A stretch of 64,000 bases of DNA from Laceyella sacchari (GTDB lineage Bacteria > Bacillota > Bacilli > Thermoactinomycetales > Thermoactinomycetaceae), in NCBI RefSeq assembly GCF_004343255.1, contig NZ_SMDD01000001.1:694577-758576 (forward strand), written 5' to 3'. Below are positions 56,166 through 64,000 of the stretch, in pieces. The notes beneath the pieces are model-generated. The model saw nothing but the letters and a program-made list of their open reading frames with translations. It searched no databases and was not told where the DNA came from. A program made the position numbers and the translations under genes. The number at the start of each line of letters is the position of its first letter. Within the stretch, counting starts at the first letter, position 1.

Positions 56166-57149
56166 TTATGCCAGTACATCCCGTTTGGAAAACGTCACGA
56201 AGGCGATGATGAGGGAAACAACCGACCACGCCGTTAAAACGGCCAATGAAAACGGAAGAGTGACATTGTCCAGCATGAGCGGTTGCCCTTCCAGATATTC
56301 GGTCAAATTGAGATGCGTGAATGCCAAATACTTCAGTGCGCTCCAGTTGGGGGCAAACTGTGACAAGATACTGCCGGAGATGACCGCTGCCAACATGATT
56401 CCCATGCTGGAGGCGGTGTTTTTAACCAGCACGGACACCATAAATGAGATGGTGGCCACCGTGATGCAGGAAAACCAAGCCAAGCCATAAGCCATCAAAA
56501 TATATTTCCATTGCGGGATCAGTTGCACATGATCCACATTGAGGTGCTCCCCCTGTTGGTTGAAGCCAATCATGACTTGGAGTGTCCAGCCGTCATAGCC
56601 AAAAATGATGCCGGAGAGCAGATAACCAAACACAATCGTTAAGATCAGCATATATGACACGCTGAAGAGCAAAGTGATGTATTTGCTGAGCAAAATCTTC
56701 CAACGCGCTACCGGACGGGTGAGCAGAAGTTTGATGGTGCCGCCAGCATGCTCCGAGGAGACGATATCCGCCGCCAGAATCACGACCAGCAATGGGAAAA
56801 ACAATGAGACGGCGTCTTCAGTGAACTTGCGGACAAAAGTGGGAGCCCCCGGTGCGGCGGGATTGATGTCGTGATCAAGGTAATATTGGTTTTGTTGGAT
56901 GCTGAGCTTGATGTAACTTTTCCATTCTTCTGGAACGCGGGCCGAGGCTAAGCGGTTTTGTTGATCGACGATTTGCTGTTGCAAGATAGCGCGCCAATTG
57001 GAAGTGCCCAATTGTTTGATTGCGTTTTCGGTTGTTCGATATTGCGCATAAGTGAAGATCGGGATCAATACCAATAAGATAAGGGCGATAACCCACAGCC
57101 GTTTCTTGCGGATCATCTTAACCATTTCGTTATAAATGAGTTTCGTCAT
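56166..57149 (-). CDS. ABC-2 type exporter permease, NatB-like
   Basis: This 327-residue membrane protein has one N-terminal helix (about 17-33), a long external loop and about five further helices from residue 115 on. This is the pattern of ABC-2 permeases paired with NatA-type ATPases. AGGAGG precedes the ATG and the gene overlaps the ATPase by 20 bases. Substrate is unknown; sodium, lipids or antibiotics are possibilities for the family. Confidence 0.85.
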   Translation of the reverse strand: MTKLIYNEMVKMIRKKRLWVIALILLVLIPIFTYAQYRTTENAIKQLGTSNWRAILQQQIVDQQNRLASARVPEEWKSYIKLSIQQNQYYLDHDINPAAPGAPTFVRKFTEDAVSLFFPLLVVILAADIVSSEHAGGTIKLLLTRPVARWKILLSKYITLLFSVSYMLILTIVFGYLLSGIIFGYDGWTLQVMIGFNQQGEHLNVDHVQLIPQWKYILMAYGLAWFSCITVATISFMVSVLVKNTASSMGIMLAAVISGSILSQFAPNWSALKYLAFTHLNLTEYLEGQPLMLDNVTLPFSLAVLTAWSVVSLIIAFVTFSKRDVLA

Positions 57150-58071
57150 GGGCGGGACCTCCTGTCAGCTCAAGGAAAATATCTTCGAGTGTCGGTTGGT
57201 GCGTGCGTATTCCTGAGACTTGGATATCCCCGCCGGTGAGATGGGCGTTAGCTTCGGCGATTTTGTCCCGCGGCATTTGTGCGATGACTTTGGATGGCTC
57301 ACGCAGTTCGACTCGAGAGACATAGGGGAGTTGTCCCAACCGATCCCGGCCGTCTGTTGCCGGTTGCAGCTCCCATTCCACCAGGGTTTCCTGTTGCATC
57401 ATGTCTTGAACGGCTGCCGTCTGGACGATGGTACCTTGATTGATGATAGCTACCCGGTCGCACATCAGTTGTACTTCATGCAAGATATGGCTGGAGATGA
57501 ACACGCTGATGCCTTTTTCCTTGGCGAGACGGCGGATGAACATGCGCAATTCGCGAATGCCCGCTGGATCAAGACCATTGGTAGGCTCGTCCAAAATGAG
57601 CAACTTTGGGTTGCCCAACAGTGCTTGTGCAATGCCCAAACGTTGTCGCATGCCCAAGGAATAGGTTTTGACCAGGTCATCGATGCGGGAGGTCAATTCA
57701 ACCAAATCCACGACTTCGTCAATGCGCTCAGAAGGGATGTCGGGAAGCATGCGAGCGAAATGCTCCAGATTTTCCCGCCCGGAAAGGTAGGGATAAAGTT
57801 CAGGATTTTCCACGATACAACCAACATGGCGAATGGCATTCATAAAGTCTGCGCTGAGCGAGTGTCCGCAGATGCGAACTGTGCCCGAAGTCGGTTTGAT
57901 CAAACCGACGAGCATGCGGATTGTCGTGGTTTTACCCGCACCGTTCGGACCGAGGAAACCGAAAATCTCCCCTTCTTTGACATCAAAGGAAATGTGGCGG
58001 ACAATCTCGCGTTTGCCGATTTTTTTGCCCAAGTCTTCAACAGAGAGTACGATATCATGATTCGTTTTCAT
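57130..58071 (-). CDS. ABC exporter ATPase, NatA/BcrA-like
   Basis: This 313-residue ATPase has Walker A GPNGAGKTTT (about 42-51), signature YSLGMRQRLGIA and Walker B LLILDEPTNGLDP. The C-terminal extension (about 225-313) is typical of DrrA/BcrA-type exporters. The open frame extends further, but MKTNHDIV is preceded by AGAGGGG and starts the domain. It overlaps the GDSL gene by 17 bases and the permease by 20, so the three may be one transcript. Confidence 0.9.
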   Translation of the reverse strand: MKTNHDIVLSVEDLGKKIGKREIVRHISFDVKEGEIFGFLGPNGAGKTTTIRMLVGLIKPTSGTVRICGHSLSADFMNAIRHVGCIVENPELYPYLSGRENLEHFARMLPDIPSERIDEVVDLVELTSRIDDLVKTYSLGMRQRLGIAQALLGNPKLLILDEPTNGLDPAGIRELRMFIRRLAKEKGISVFISSHILHEVQLMCDRVAIINQGTIVQTAAVQDMMQQETLVEWELQPATDGRDRLGQLPYVSRVELREPSKVIAQMPRDKIAEANAHLTGGDIQVSGIRTHQPTLEDIFLELTGGPAHDETHL

Positions 58072-58873
58072 TGGCTGTTTTCCCCTCTCTTGGCTGATCG
58101 GAAATGATCTGTAGCAGGCGGTCTGCCATTCTTTGGTATCCCTCTCCATTTGGATGGAAGTGGTCCCTGTACAAATACTGCCCAGGTGATAGTTGGAATA
58201 AATCAAATGTCGGAATGACGACAACGCCATTGAAAGATTGGGCGATCTGGGTGATAGACTCGTTCCACTTGAGCACATGCTCGTCGGCGCCTTGGATGTT
58301 TACGTCGCCAAAAGGGTTGTACAATCCGAATAAGAAAACGGTCGCATGCGGATTAGCACCTTTCACGTCGCTCAGGATGGCTCGCAGATTCTGCTCGTAA
58401 CGAATTCGGGCTTGCTCGATTTCCTTTGGGTTAAGTTGTTGCAAACGGTCGGTGCTTCGAAACAGATCGTTTCCACCAATTGTCATAACTACCCAACGGG
58501 CTTGTTGAATTAACCGCTTGGTGCGGGCCTTTTTCACTTGCTCAGCCAATTGGGTTGAAGTCTGGCCGCTGACGCTTAAGTTGATGGCGCTGAGTCGATT
58601 ATGTTTGGCATGCAGTTTTTGTTTGACCAAGCCGAAATAGCCTTGTCCATTGCTGTCCCCAATGCCCCGGGTCAACGAGTCGCCCAACCCTAATAACATG
58701 TTGTCAGTGGCTGGCGGAGCGTCTGTTTGTACCGCAAGTTGGCCGGTGATATTGCTCTTGCCGGGGCGAATCAATGCATCTACTGCCATCGTGAATCCGG
58801 CGCCGAGCAAGACAAAAGAACACACGGCCAGGGCATATAGAAAGAGTTGATAGAATTTTTTTCTATTGCGCAT
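58055..58873 (-). CDS. SGNH/GDSL esterase, membrane-anchored or secreted (YpmR-like)
   Basis: This 272-residue protein has an N-terminal hydrophobic segment (about 10-30). The SGNH blocks are visible: GLGDSLTRGIGD with the nucleophile Ser, TIGGNDLF with Gly/Asn and DHFHPNGEGY with the catalytic Asp and His. It resembles B. subtilis YpmR. The substrate could be a lipid or an acetylated wall polymer. It comes first in the operon with the ABC exporter. Confidence 0.88.
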   Translation of the reverse strand: MRNRKKFYQLFLYALAVCSFVLLGAGFTMAVDALIRPGKSNITGQLAVQTDAPPATDNMLLGLGDSLTRGIGDSNGQGYFGLVKQKLHAKHNRLSAINLSVSGQTSTQLAEQVKKARTKRLIQQARWVVMTIGGNDLFRSTDRLQQLNPKEIEQARIRYEQNLRAILSDVKGANPHATVFLFGLYNPFGDVNIQGADEHVLKWNESITQIAQSFNGVVVIPTFDLFQLSPGQYLYRDHFHPNGEGYQRMADRLLQIISDQPREGKTANENES

Positions 58874-58978
58874 AGGTGTGCCTCTCTTCCACCACGGTTT
58901 TGCTTTTTATTTTAAATTGAATCAGAGTCAAAAAAAATGGCAGGAAACCGAATGTTTCAATGTTTGCTAAGCAAGATC

Positions 58979-58992
58979 GCGCCAATTGGCGC
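58979..58992. repeat. 14-base palindrome upstream of the safA-like gene
   Basis: GCGCCAATTGGCGC is a perfect palindrome 42 bases before the safA-like start and between divergent genes. It may be an operator for either gene; no protein is known to me for this exact site. Confidence 0.5.
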
Positions 58993-59033
58993 ATAGGTTA
59001 AAATTAACAAACCATAGATAAGGGGGTTGTTTC

Positions 59034-59828
59034 ATGAAAATCCATATTGCCCGCGCGGGCGATACGATATGGCAACTAGCTCAAAAGTATAACATTCCAA
59101 TCGAACGGATACGTGAAGCCAATCCGGCGTTAGCGGATACGGATGAACTGAAAGCAGGCGAAAAAATACGCATTCCCACAGGCAAAGTGCCGGTGGTTTC
59201 GACGCAACAAAGCAAAACATGGGAAGAAGCCGCGTCCCCCAGCTTGGAGGAGGGAGAGACAGTTGTCGAACAGGAGCGGGAAGAAACGGGTGCGCCTTTT
59301 GCCGCTCTGCCGACACCCCCCCAAGTGCCCGACATACAGCAACCGGAAGTGTTTCAATGGGGGTCTTCATCACCCTGGGATTCCTCGTTCTTTGAAGGAG
59401 AATGGGAAGATGGGCCGCCGGGATATTATCCCCCGCCGATGCCGCCTTATCCCGCTATTGTCTATGGGCATTGGCCTGCGTTTTCGCCTGCCCCCTATTA
59501 TCCGACAGCATATCCTTCGCCCTATCCGGTAGCTTATCCTTCAACGTATCAACCGGCATATCCGGCCTTTTATCCACCGACACATGAGGCACACGTGCCC
59601 GTAGAGGCACCGCTTGCTTCGGCCGCTTACCCGATGATTCAAGAGGAAACGGAAGTGGATGGCGGCGGAAGCGTGGGGAGTGATGCTATGTACGACCCAT
59701 CCTCCTCGAATTCGCCACTTTCCCATGATCCTGAACCGGGCAAACCGGCATACCAAGCTTGGTATCAACCGCAGGCGGCGCAAGTACATCCGGCCAAATT
59801 GAAAGAAAGTTCTTCTACACTAGCTTGA
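59034..59828 (+). CDS. safA: SafA-like LysM spore protein with a Tyr/Pro-rich region
   Basis: This 264-residue protein has an N-terminal LysM domain (about 1-48: IHIARAGDTIWQLAQKY ... LKAGEKIRIP), a Glu-rich stretch and a central Pro/Tyr-rich section (about 125-190) with repeated YP units such as AYPSPYPVAYPSTY. SafA in B. subtilis enters the spore cortex-coat interface through its LysM domain and binds SpoVID. Tyr-rich repeats suit oxidative or transglutaminase cross-linking in the coat. AAGGGGG precedes the ATG. Confidence 0.82.
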   Translation: MKIHIARAGDTIWQLAQKYNIPIERIREANPALADTDELKAGEKIRIPTGKVPVVSTQQSKTWEEAASPSLEEGETVVEQEREETGAPFAALPTPPQVPDIQQPEVFQWGSSSPWDSSFFEGEWEDGPPGYYPPPMPPYPAIVYGHWPAFSPAPYYPTAYPSPYPVAYPSTYQPAYPAFYPPTHEAHVPVEAPLASAAYPMIQEETEVDGGGSVGSDAMYDPSSSNSPLSHDPEPGKPAYQAWYQPQAAQVHPAKLKESSSTLA

Positions 59829-59846
59829 AGAGAAAGGAAAGGAGCG

Positions 59847-60791
59847 ATGAAACAACCCCACCGATCCCTTGTGGAAACCGTCCTACATAGCAACGTACAC
59901 CAGATGAAGCCTTATCGCAAAAATTGGTGTATCGAAACGGATCATCAGAAGTGGATCGCCAAACATGTGCATCCGACTTGGCTCAGGTGGTGGGTTCAAG
60001 TAGATTATGAGTTGCGCCTGAGGGGATTCACTTCGATGCAACCCATCCGCTCAGATGGCGGAGAATGGTTGTTCATGCCGTTTATTGAAGGAAAGACGGG
60101 CCGGTACTCCATTAGAGAAGATGTCGAGAAAATGGTTGAGACATTGGCGATTTTCCATCGTTTGGGTCGGAGATTGATGACGCCGCCGATAGATGAGGCG
60201 GCCTTTCTCTTGTCCGAACGGATTGCCGATCGTTTAAATCAATTTTACCGCGTGCTCCAAAAGGTGGATCAATTGGAAGCGCCCCTGCGAGAGCTTCTTT
60301 TGGCGCACGGCCGGGATTTTTATCTTGATGGTTTGGCGGCTTGGGAGCGATTGCGTCAACTTCCTCTGACCCGCTTTTCATTGAAAGAGCGCCGCTTGCA
60401 CGCCCTAAGCCATCGCGATTTGGCCAGCCACAATTGGATGGTTGATAAAGCGGGGCGCGTCTGGTTGATTGATTTTGAAACAGCGTCATACGATGCCCAG
60501 ATTGGTGATGTGTGGCAAATGGTTTCACGCATTTTGGTAGAGAATGAATGGTCGGAAGAATGGTTGCGCATGTTTTTGGTTCAGTATGAAAAAGAGCGCC
60601 TCCTGTCTTCGTTTGAAAAAAAAGTCCTGTCCGTGTTGCTCGCTTTCCCCAATGAATTCATGAGGGAAGCGATTGGTTTGGCAGAGCAAAAACGAGGGTA
60701 CCGGATGAAATATTCCCTGCCGTACTTGCATAAAATAGCCGAATGCCGAAGCAAATGGAAATCACAATCGAAACAACTATTCTATTGGTAG
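59847..60791 (+). CDS. CotS-like spore coat protein of aminoglycoside-phosphotransferase fold
   Basis: This 314-residue kinase-like protein has a catalytic-loop motif ALSHRDLASHNWMV and an Asp-Phe-Glu motif (LIDFETASYDAQIGD), as in CotS/YsxE proteins. The C-terminus is basic. It follows the safA-like gene by 18 bases, so the pair repeats the SpoVID-YsxE arrangement 35 kb upstream. Kinase activity is not shown. Confidence 0.8.
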   Translation: MKQPHRSLVETVLHSNVHQMKPYRKNWCIETDHQKWIAKHVHPTWLRWWVQVDYELRLRGFTSMQPIRSDGGEWLFMPFIEGKTGRYSIREDVEKMVETLAIFHRLGRRLMTPPIDEAAFLLSERIADRLNQFYRVLQKVDQLEAPLRELLLAHGRDFYLDGLAAWERLRQLPLTRFSLKERRLHALSHRDLASHNWMVDKAGRVWLIDFETASYDAQIGDVWQMVSRILVENEWSEEWLRMFLVQYEKERLLSSFEKKVLSVLLAFPNEFMREAIGLAEQKRGYRMKYSLPYLHKIAECRSKWKSQSKQLFYW

Positions 60792-60860
60792 ATGGAAAAG
60801 CTTATGGTATGATGTAGATTGATTTTATATAGCCTTGTTTTTGCCTGAGGAGGCCAAAGC

Positions 60861-61718
60861 ATGAGAATAGGACTTGCACAGATCAAACCACGCTTGGGGC
60901 GAGTGGATATTAATTTGGAATTGCACGAGGAAATGATCCACCGGGCCCGAGAGGAGCAGGTGGATCTTTTGATCTTCCCTGAGCTGAGTGTGACGGGGTA
61001 CAATCTGATGGATTTGACCTACGAAATGGCTAGAGATCCTTTCAGCCCCGACATTCAGCAATTGATTCAGGCAGCGGGTGAGATGGATCTCGTGTTCGGC
61101 TTTGTGGAACACAGCCCTGAGCACATTTTGTACAACTCCGCTGCATACGTCACCCAACAAAGCCTTCATTATCTGTATCGGAAGGTGTATTTGCCTACAT
61201 ATGGAATGTTTGATGAGGCCCGTTATTTTGGACGGGGTCAAATGATCCGTAGCATTCCAACCCGATTCGGTCAAGTGGGCATCCAAATCTGCGAAGATGC
61301 TTGGCATCCTTCCACCGCTTATCTGTTGGCCCAAGACGGGGCGCAAATCCTGATTGTCCCTTCCAATTCGCCTGCGCGTCAACCACACGGCGAGAGCTTG
61401 GGTTCACAAGAAGCTTGGCATGCCATTTTACAAGCCCAAGCGATGGCGCATGGATGCTACGTATTGTTCGCTAACCGTGTGGGGACGGAAGACGGTGTAA
61501 CCTTCTTTGGAGGTTCTGCTGTCGTGGACCCGTTCGGGAAAGTGGAAAAGAGCGCTTCCCTGTTTGAAGAGGAGTTGCTCATCGCTGACCTTGATTTGGA
61601 CAAAGTGCGGAAAGCGCGTTTCCAAATGCCAATGTTACGAGATGAAGACGTAGACATCAGCTTGCGGGAATTGACCCGTATCAAACGCAAACGGAGCGGG
61701 GAGGGAACTTGGTTATGA
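60861..61718 (+). CDS. Nitrilase-superfamily glutaminase subunit, paired with NAD synthetase
   Basis: This 285-residue carbon-nitrogen hydrolase has the full Glu-Lys-Cys set: Glu41 (FPELSVTGY), Lys108 (YRKVYLP) and Cys144 (QICEDAW). The closest known role is the amidase domain that feeds ammonia from glutamine to NAD synthetase. It overlaps the synthetase gene by four bases (ATGA). In most glutamine-dependent NAD synthetases the two domains are one chain of about 540-650 residues, so this is a split form. Direct evidence for complex formation is lacking. Confidence 0.85.
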   Translation: MRIGLAQIKPRLGRVDINLELHEEMIHRAREEQVDLLIFPELSVTGYNLMDLTYEMARDPFSPDIQQLIQAAGEMDLVFGFVEHSPEHILYNSAAYVTQQSLHYLYRKVYLPTYGMFDEARYFGRGQMIRSIPTRFGQVGIQICEDAWHPSTAYLLAQDGAQILIVPSNSPARQPHGESLGSQEAWHAILQAQAMAHGCYVLFANRVGTEDGVTFFGGSAVVDPFGKVEKSASLFEEELLIADLDLDKVRKARFQMPMLRDEDVDISLRELTRIKRKRSGEGTWL

Positions 61719-62566
61719 AAATGGTGGCCGATATGTTGGAACAAGCGCCTTTCCTGCGTTTGAATGAAGAGTTAACCACCGAGTTGCTCACGACCGCCCT
61801 TCGCGAAGAGGTGACCAAAGCCGGTTTCAACAAAGTGGTTTTAGGCTTGTCCGGCGGCATCGATTCGGCCTTGTCCCTCTACTTGAGCGTGCGCGCCTTT
61901 GGCCCGGAGAATGTGATTGCTGTCAGAATGCCTTATAAGACAAGCAGTCCAAGCAGTCTGGAAGACGCTGAGGCGGCCATTACGGCGACCGGGGTAGAGG
62001 CGCTCACGATCGATATCACGCCGCAGATCGATGCGTACTTTGACATGATGCCAGATGCGACACCGCTACGTCGGGGTAATAAAATGGCGCGCGAGCGGAT
62101 GACGATTCTTTATGATTTGTCGGCCCATTACAATGCCTTGGTCATCGGTACGAGCAACCGGACGGAATTGTTGTTGGGATATGGCACACAATTTGGCGAT
62201 GCCGCTTCCGCCGTCAACCCGATCGGGGATTTGTACAAGACGCAGGTGCGTCAGTTGGCGGTCTATTTGGGAGTGCCGGAGCAGATCATCGCCAAGCCAC
62301 CAAGCGCCGACTTGTGGGAAGAGCAGACCGATGAAGGAGAATTGGGCTTTACTTACCTGGATGTGGATTGTTTGCTTCACTATATGGTGGATCAACGTTA
62401 TACGTTGGACCAATTGCGGGCCCAAGGGTTTGAGGATGAATTCATCGCTAAAGTAAGCAAACGGATCATTCAAAACCAGTACAAGCGCACCATGCCCGTA
62501 ATCTTAAAGGTGGGCAACCGGACGGTGGGTGTCGACTTCCGGTATTTGCGTGACTGGGGTCTATAA
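61715..62566 (+). CDS. nadE: NAD(+) synthetase, synthetase subunit
   Basis: This 283-residue PP-loop ATP pyrophosphatase amidates nicotinic acid adenine dinucleotide to NAD. The PP-loop SGGIDSA lies at 46-52, and GTSNRTELLLGYGTQFGDAA and KPPSADLWEEQTDEGELGF are family motifs. The SLEDAEAA segment after the PP-loop resembles glutamine-dependent or Thermus/archaeal types more than B. subtilis NadE. The ATG is coupled to the amidase gene; an in-frame TTG two codons upstream is less likely. Confidence 0.94.
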   Translation: MKMVADMLEQAPFLRLNEELTTELLTTALREEVTKAGFNKVVLGLSGGIDSALSLYLSVRAFGPENVIAVRMPYKTSSPSSLEDAEAAITATGVEALTIDITPQIDAYFDMMPDATPLRRGNKMARERMTILYDLSAHYNALVIGTSNRTELLLGYGTQFGDAASAVNPIGDLYKTQVRQLAVYLGVPEQIIAKPPSADLWEEQTDEGELGFTYLDVDCLLHYMVDQRYTLDQLRAQGFEDEFIAKVSKRIIQNQYKRTMPVILKVGNRTVGVDFRYLRDWGL

Positions 62567-62589
62567 ACAAAGTTGGGAGAGTGAAGCTG

Positions 62590-63345
62590 ATGGCAGGACA
62601 CTCTAAGTGGAAAAACATCCAGCACCGCAAGGGTCGGCAAGATGCCTTGCGGGGCAAGATGTTTGCCAAATTGGCACGGGAAATTTATGTGGCTGCCCGT
62701 ATGGGCGACAAAGATCCGGCCAACAATCATCAGTTGCGTTTGGCCATTGCCAAAGCACGCGCACAAAACATGCCGAATGATAATATTGAGCGCGCGATCA
62801 AAAAAGCGGCCGGAGGCGGAGATGGTAAAGATTATGAAGCCATCACATATGAAGGATACGGTCCAAGCGGAACAGCGATCATGGTTGAGACCTTGACGGA
62901 TAATCGCAACCGCACCGCCGCCGACATTCGCCACATTTTCTCCAAACGTGGAGGAAACATGGGGGAAAGCGGATGTGTGTCATGGATGTTTGAACGCAAA
63001 GGTTACTTGGTGATCGATCGCGAAGCTGTGTCCATGGATGAAGAAGAATGCATGTTGATCGCGTTGGAGTACGGGGCCGATGATGTGGAAGCCACGGACA
63101 AAACGTTTGAAATCACCACTTCGCCCGACGCATTTGAAGATGTGAAAAAGGGACTGGAGGAAGCCGGAGCGGTTTTCACCACCGCAGAAGTGACTTTTGT
63201 GCCATCTAACAAAGTGCATCTGGCAGGAGATGCAGCGAAAGCAGTGTTTCAGTTGATCGATGCGCTGGAAGAACACGATGATGTGCAAAACGTGTACGCC
63301 AATATTGATGTAGATGAAGAAGAATTGGCTGGTTTCGCAGAATGA
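62590..63345 (+). CDS. yebC: YebC/PmpR family protein (YrbC)
   Basis: This 251-residue protein begins MAGHSKWKNIQHRKGRQD and has GRGG-type Ala/Lys-rich helices, GPSGTAIMVETLTDNRNRT and DDVQNVYANIDVDEEEL, all typical of YebC/TACO1. Members act as translation factors on difficult peptide sequences or as transcription regulators. GGGAGAG precedes the ATG. B. subtilis yrbC is also near safA. Confidence 0.95.
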   Translation: MAGHSKWKNIQHRKGRQDALRGKMFAKLAREIYVAARMGDKDPANNHQLRLAIAKARAQNMPNDNIERAIKKAAGGGDGKDYEAITYEGYGPSGTAIMVETLTDNRNRTAADIRHIFSKRGGNMGESGCVSWMFERKGYLVIDREAVSMDEEECMLIALEYGADDVEATDKTFEITTSPDAFEDVKKGLEEAGAVFTTAEVTFVPSNKVHLAGDAAKAVFQLIDALEEHDDVQNVYANIDVDEEELAGFAE

Positions 63346-63360
63346 CAACGCATCGCTAAG

Positions 63361-63385
63361 CCCAGGAGCTTGCCATCCTGGGTTT
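63361..63385 (+). terminator. Terminator after yebC
   Basis: CCCAGGA/TCCTGGG with an eight-base loop runs into TTTATTTG. Confidence 0.75.
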
Positions 63386-63463
63386 ATTTGTATATGTCAT
63401 GCAGTGCAGAGGGAATAGATTGAATAATCGATATTTTCTACCTTGAGGAATGGGGTGATCCAG

Positions 63464-64000
63464 ATGGACATGGAACAGGCATATTTAGCTGTCGCGCTGG
63501 AAAATTTTCGCGACATCAAGCGGATGGGAGAGCGGGTTTTGGCTCAATTAAATGATGAAGAGATCAATGTGATTCCAGCCGATGAATCAAACAGCATTGC
63601 GATCATCGTCAAACATTTGGTCGGTAACATGCGATCACGGTGGACCGATTTTTTGACTACGGATGGGGAGAAGCCTACACGGAACAGAGAGGCCGAATTT
63701 GAAGGAGGTTATCCAACACGGGCTGCATTGAAAGAAGAGTGGGAACAAGGTTGGCAAATGGTTTTGGAAACGGTCGAGTCTTTAACGCCCGACGATTTGT
63801 TGAAGACAGTGACGATCAGAGGGGAGAAACATACGGTGATGCAAGCCATACAGAGACAAGTGGTTCATTATTCTGTCCATATCGGGCAGATGGTTTACAT
63901 CGGAAAATGGCTCAAACGAGATCGCTGGCAGAGTTTGTCGATTCCGCGCGGACAATCCCAGGCGTATTTGGAAGAAATGTTGAAGCGGTCGGAAAAAGAA
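63464..64000 (+). CDS. DUF1572/DinB-superfamily protein, 3' end missing
   Basis: The frame from 63464 stays open for 179 codons to the window end. It begins MDMEQAYLAVALENFRDIKRM and contains HLVGNMRSRWTDFL, the Trp/Asn pattern GEKPTRNREAEFEGGY and VVHYSVHIGQMVYIGKWL. The spaced His residues fit the metal site of DinB-like four-helix proteins, and the pattern fits DUF1572. Function is unknown; relatives include thiol- or stress-linked enzymes. GGGGTGATC precedes the ATG. Confidence 0.82.
   Translation, partial: MDMEQAYLAVALENFRDIKRMGERVLAQLNDEEINVIPADESNSIAIIVKHLVGNMRSRWTDFLTTDGEKPTRNREAEFEGGYPTRAALKEEWEQGWQMVLETVESLTPDDLLKTVTIRGEKHTVMQAIQRQVVHYSVHIGQMVYIGKWLKRDRWQSLSIPRGQSQAYLEEMLKRSEKE

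Noticed and set aside
57220-58107. 295-codon open frame on the plus strand
   Set aside because: It is the antisense of the NatA-like ATPase gene, which has full ABC motifs; the shadow has no recognisable domain.
59000-59033. CATAGATA as a mother-cell sigma -10 box for the safA-like gene
   Set aside because: The SD is so close that it would fall upstream of the resulting transcript start.

Overview
This window looks like an ordinary chromosomal segment of an endospore-forming, Gram-positive bacterium of the order Bacillales. The evidence is sporulation genes (spoVID, ysxE, spoIIB, spoIVFA/FB, spo0B, a safA-like and a cotS-like gene), AGGAGG-type ribosome binding sites, SigmaA promoters, a valine T-box and an L21 leader. 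Gene order follows the Bacillus subtilis lonB-lonA-ysxC-hemAXCDBL-spoVID-ysxE-valS-folC-comC-spoIIB-maf-radC-mreBCD-minCD-spoIVFAB-rplU-ysxB-rpmA-spo0B-obg-pheBA region, continuing to safA and yrbC. The moderate GC content, the CobA-HemD fusion and the inserted segments suggest a lineage away from Bacillus itself, possibly Thermoactinomycetaceae. That last step is inference. I see no rRNA, tRNA, CRISPR array, insertion sequence, phage or defence island.

Layout. 1-4.9 kb: lonB, lonA, ysxC. 4.9-12.8 kb is an inserted block: ddl, two dipeptide-type permeases (the second frameshifted), map and a membrane protein on the minus strand, an SsuABC/YtlACD-type importer (minus) and a GH25 lysozyme (minus). 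13-22.4 kb: a tetrapyrrole cluster hemA-hemX-sirC-hemC-cobA/hemD-hemB, then an aminotransferase gene and hemL. 22.6-24.9 kb: spoVID and ysxE. 24.9-28.4 kb: a small membrane peptide gene, the T-box and valS. 28.5-34.2 kb: folC, murC, a SCO lipoprotein and a minus-strand EcsAB-type ABC exporter. 34.3-37.3 kb: pilT, prepilin peptidase and spoIIB. 37.5-43.2 kb: maf, radC, mreBCD, minCD. 43.4-48.4 kb: spoIVFA/FB, rplU-prp-rpmA, spo0B, obg. 48.5-54.5 kb: a phosphatase (minus) and a ribose operon rbsRKACB without rbsD, inserted between obg and pheBA. 54.6-56 kb: pheB-pheA. 56.1-58.9 kb (minus): an ABC-2 exporter and a GDSL esterase. 59-64 kb: safA-like, cotS-like, a two-gene glutamine-type NAD synthetase, yebC and a partial DinB-superfamily gene running off the end.

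How they work together. The tetrapyrrole cluster carries the enzymes from glutamyl-tRNA to uroporphyrinogen III plus two siroheme steps. mreBCD and minCD set cell shape and division site. spoIIB, spoIVFA/FB and spo0B act in sporulation, while spoVID/ysxE and the safA-like/cotS-like pair look like two modules of one coat-assembly theme. The points most worth checking are the split NAD synthetase, the membrane-anchored Spo0B, the cre-type sites at the rbs and pheBA promoters, the PilT ATPase in the comC locus, the frameshifted permease and a 50-residue membrane peptide with its own terminator. I found no convincing wholly new system; the novelty is in arrangement and regulation.
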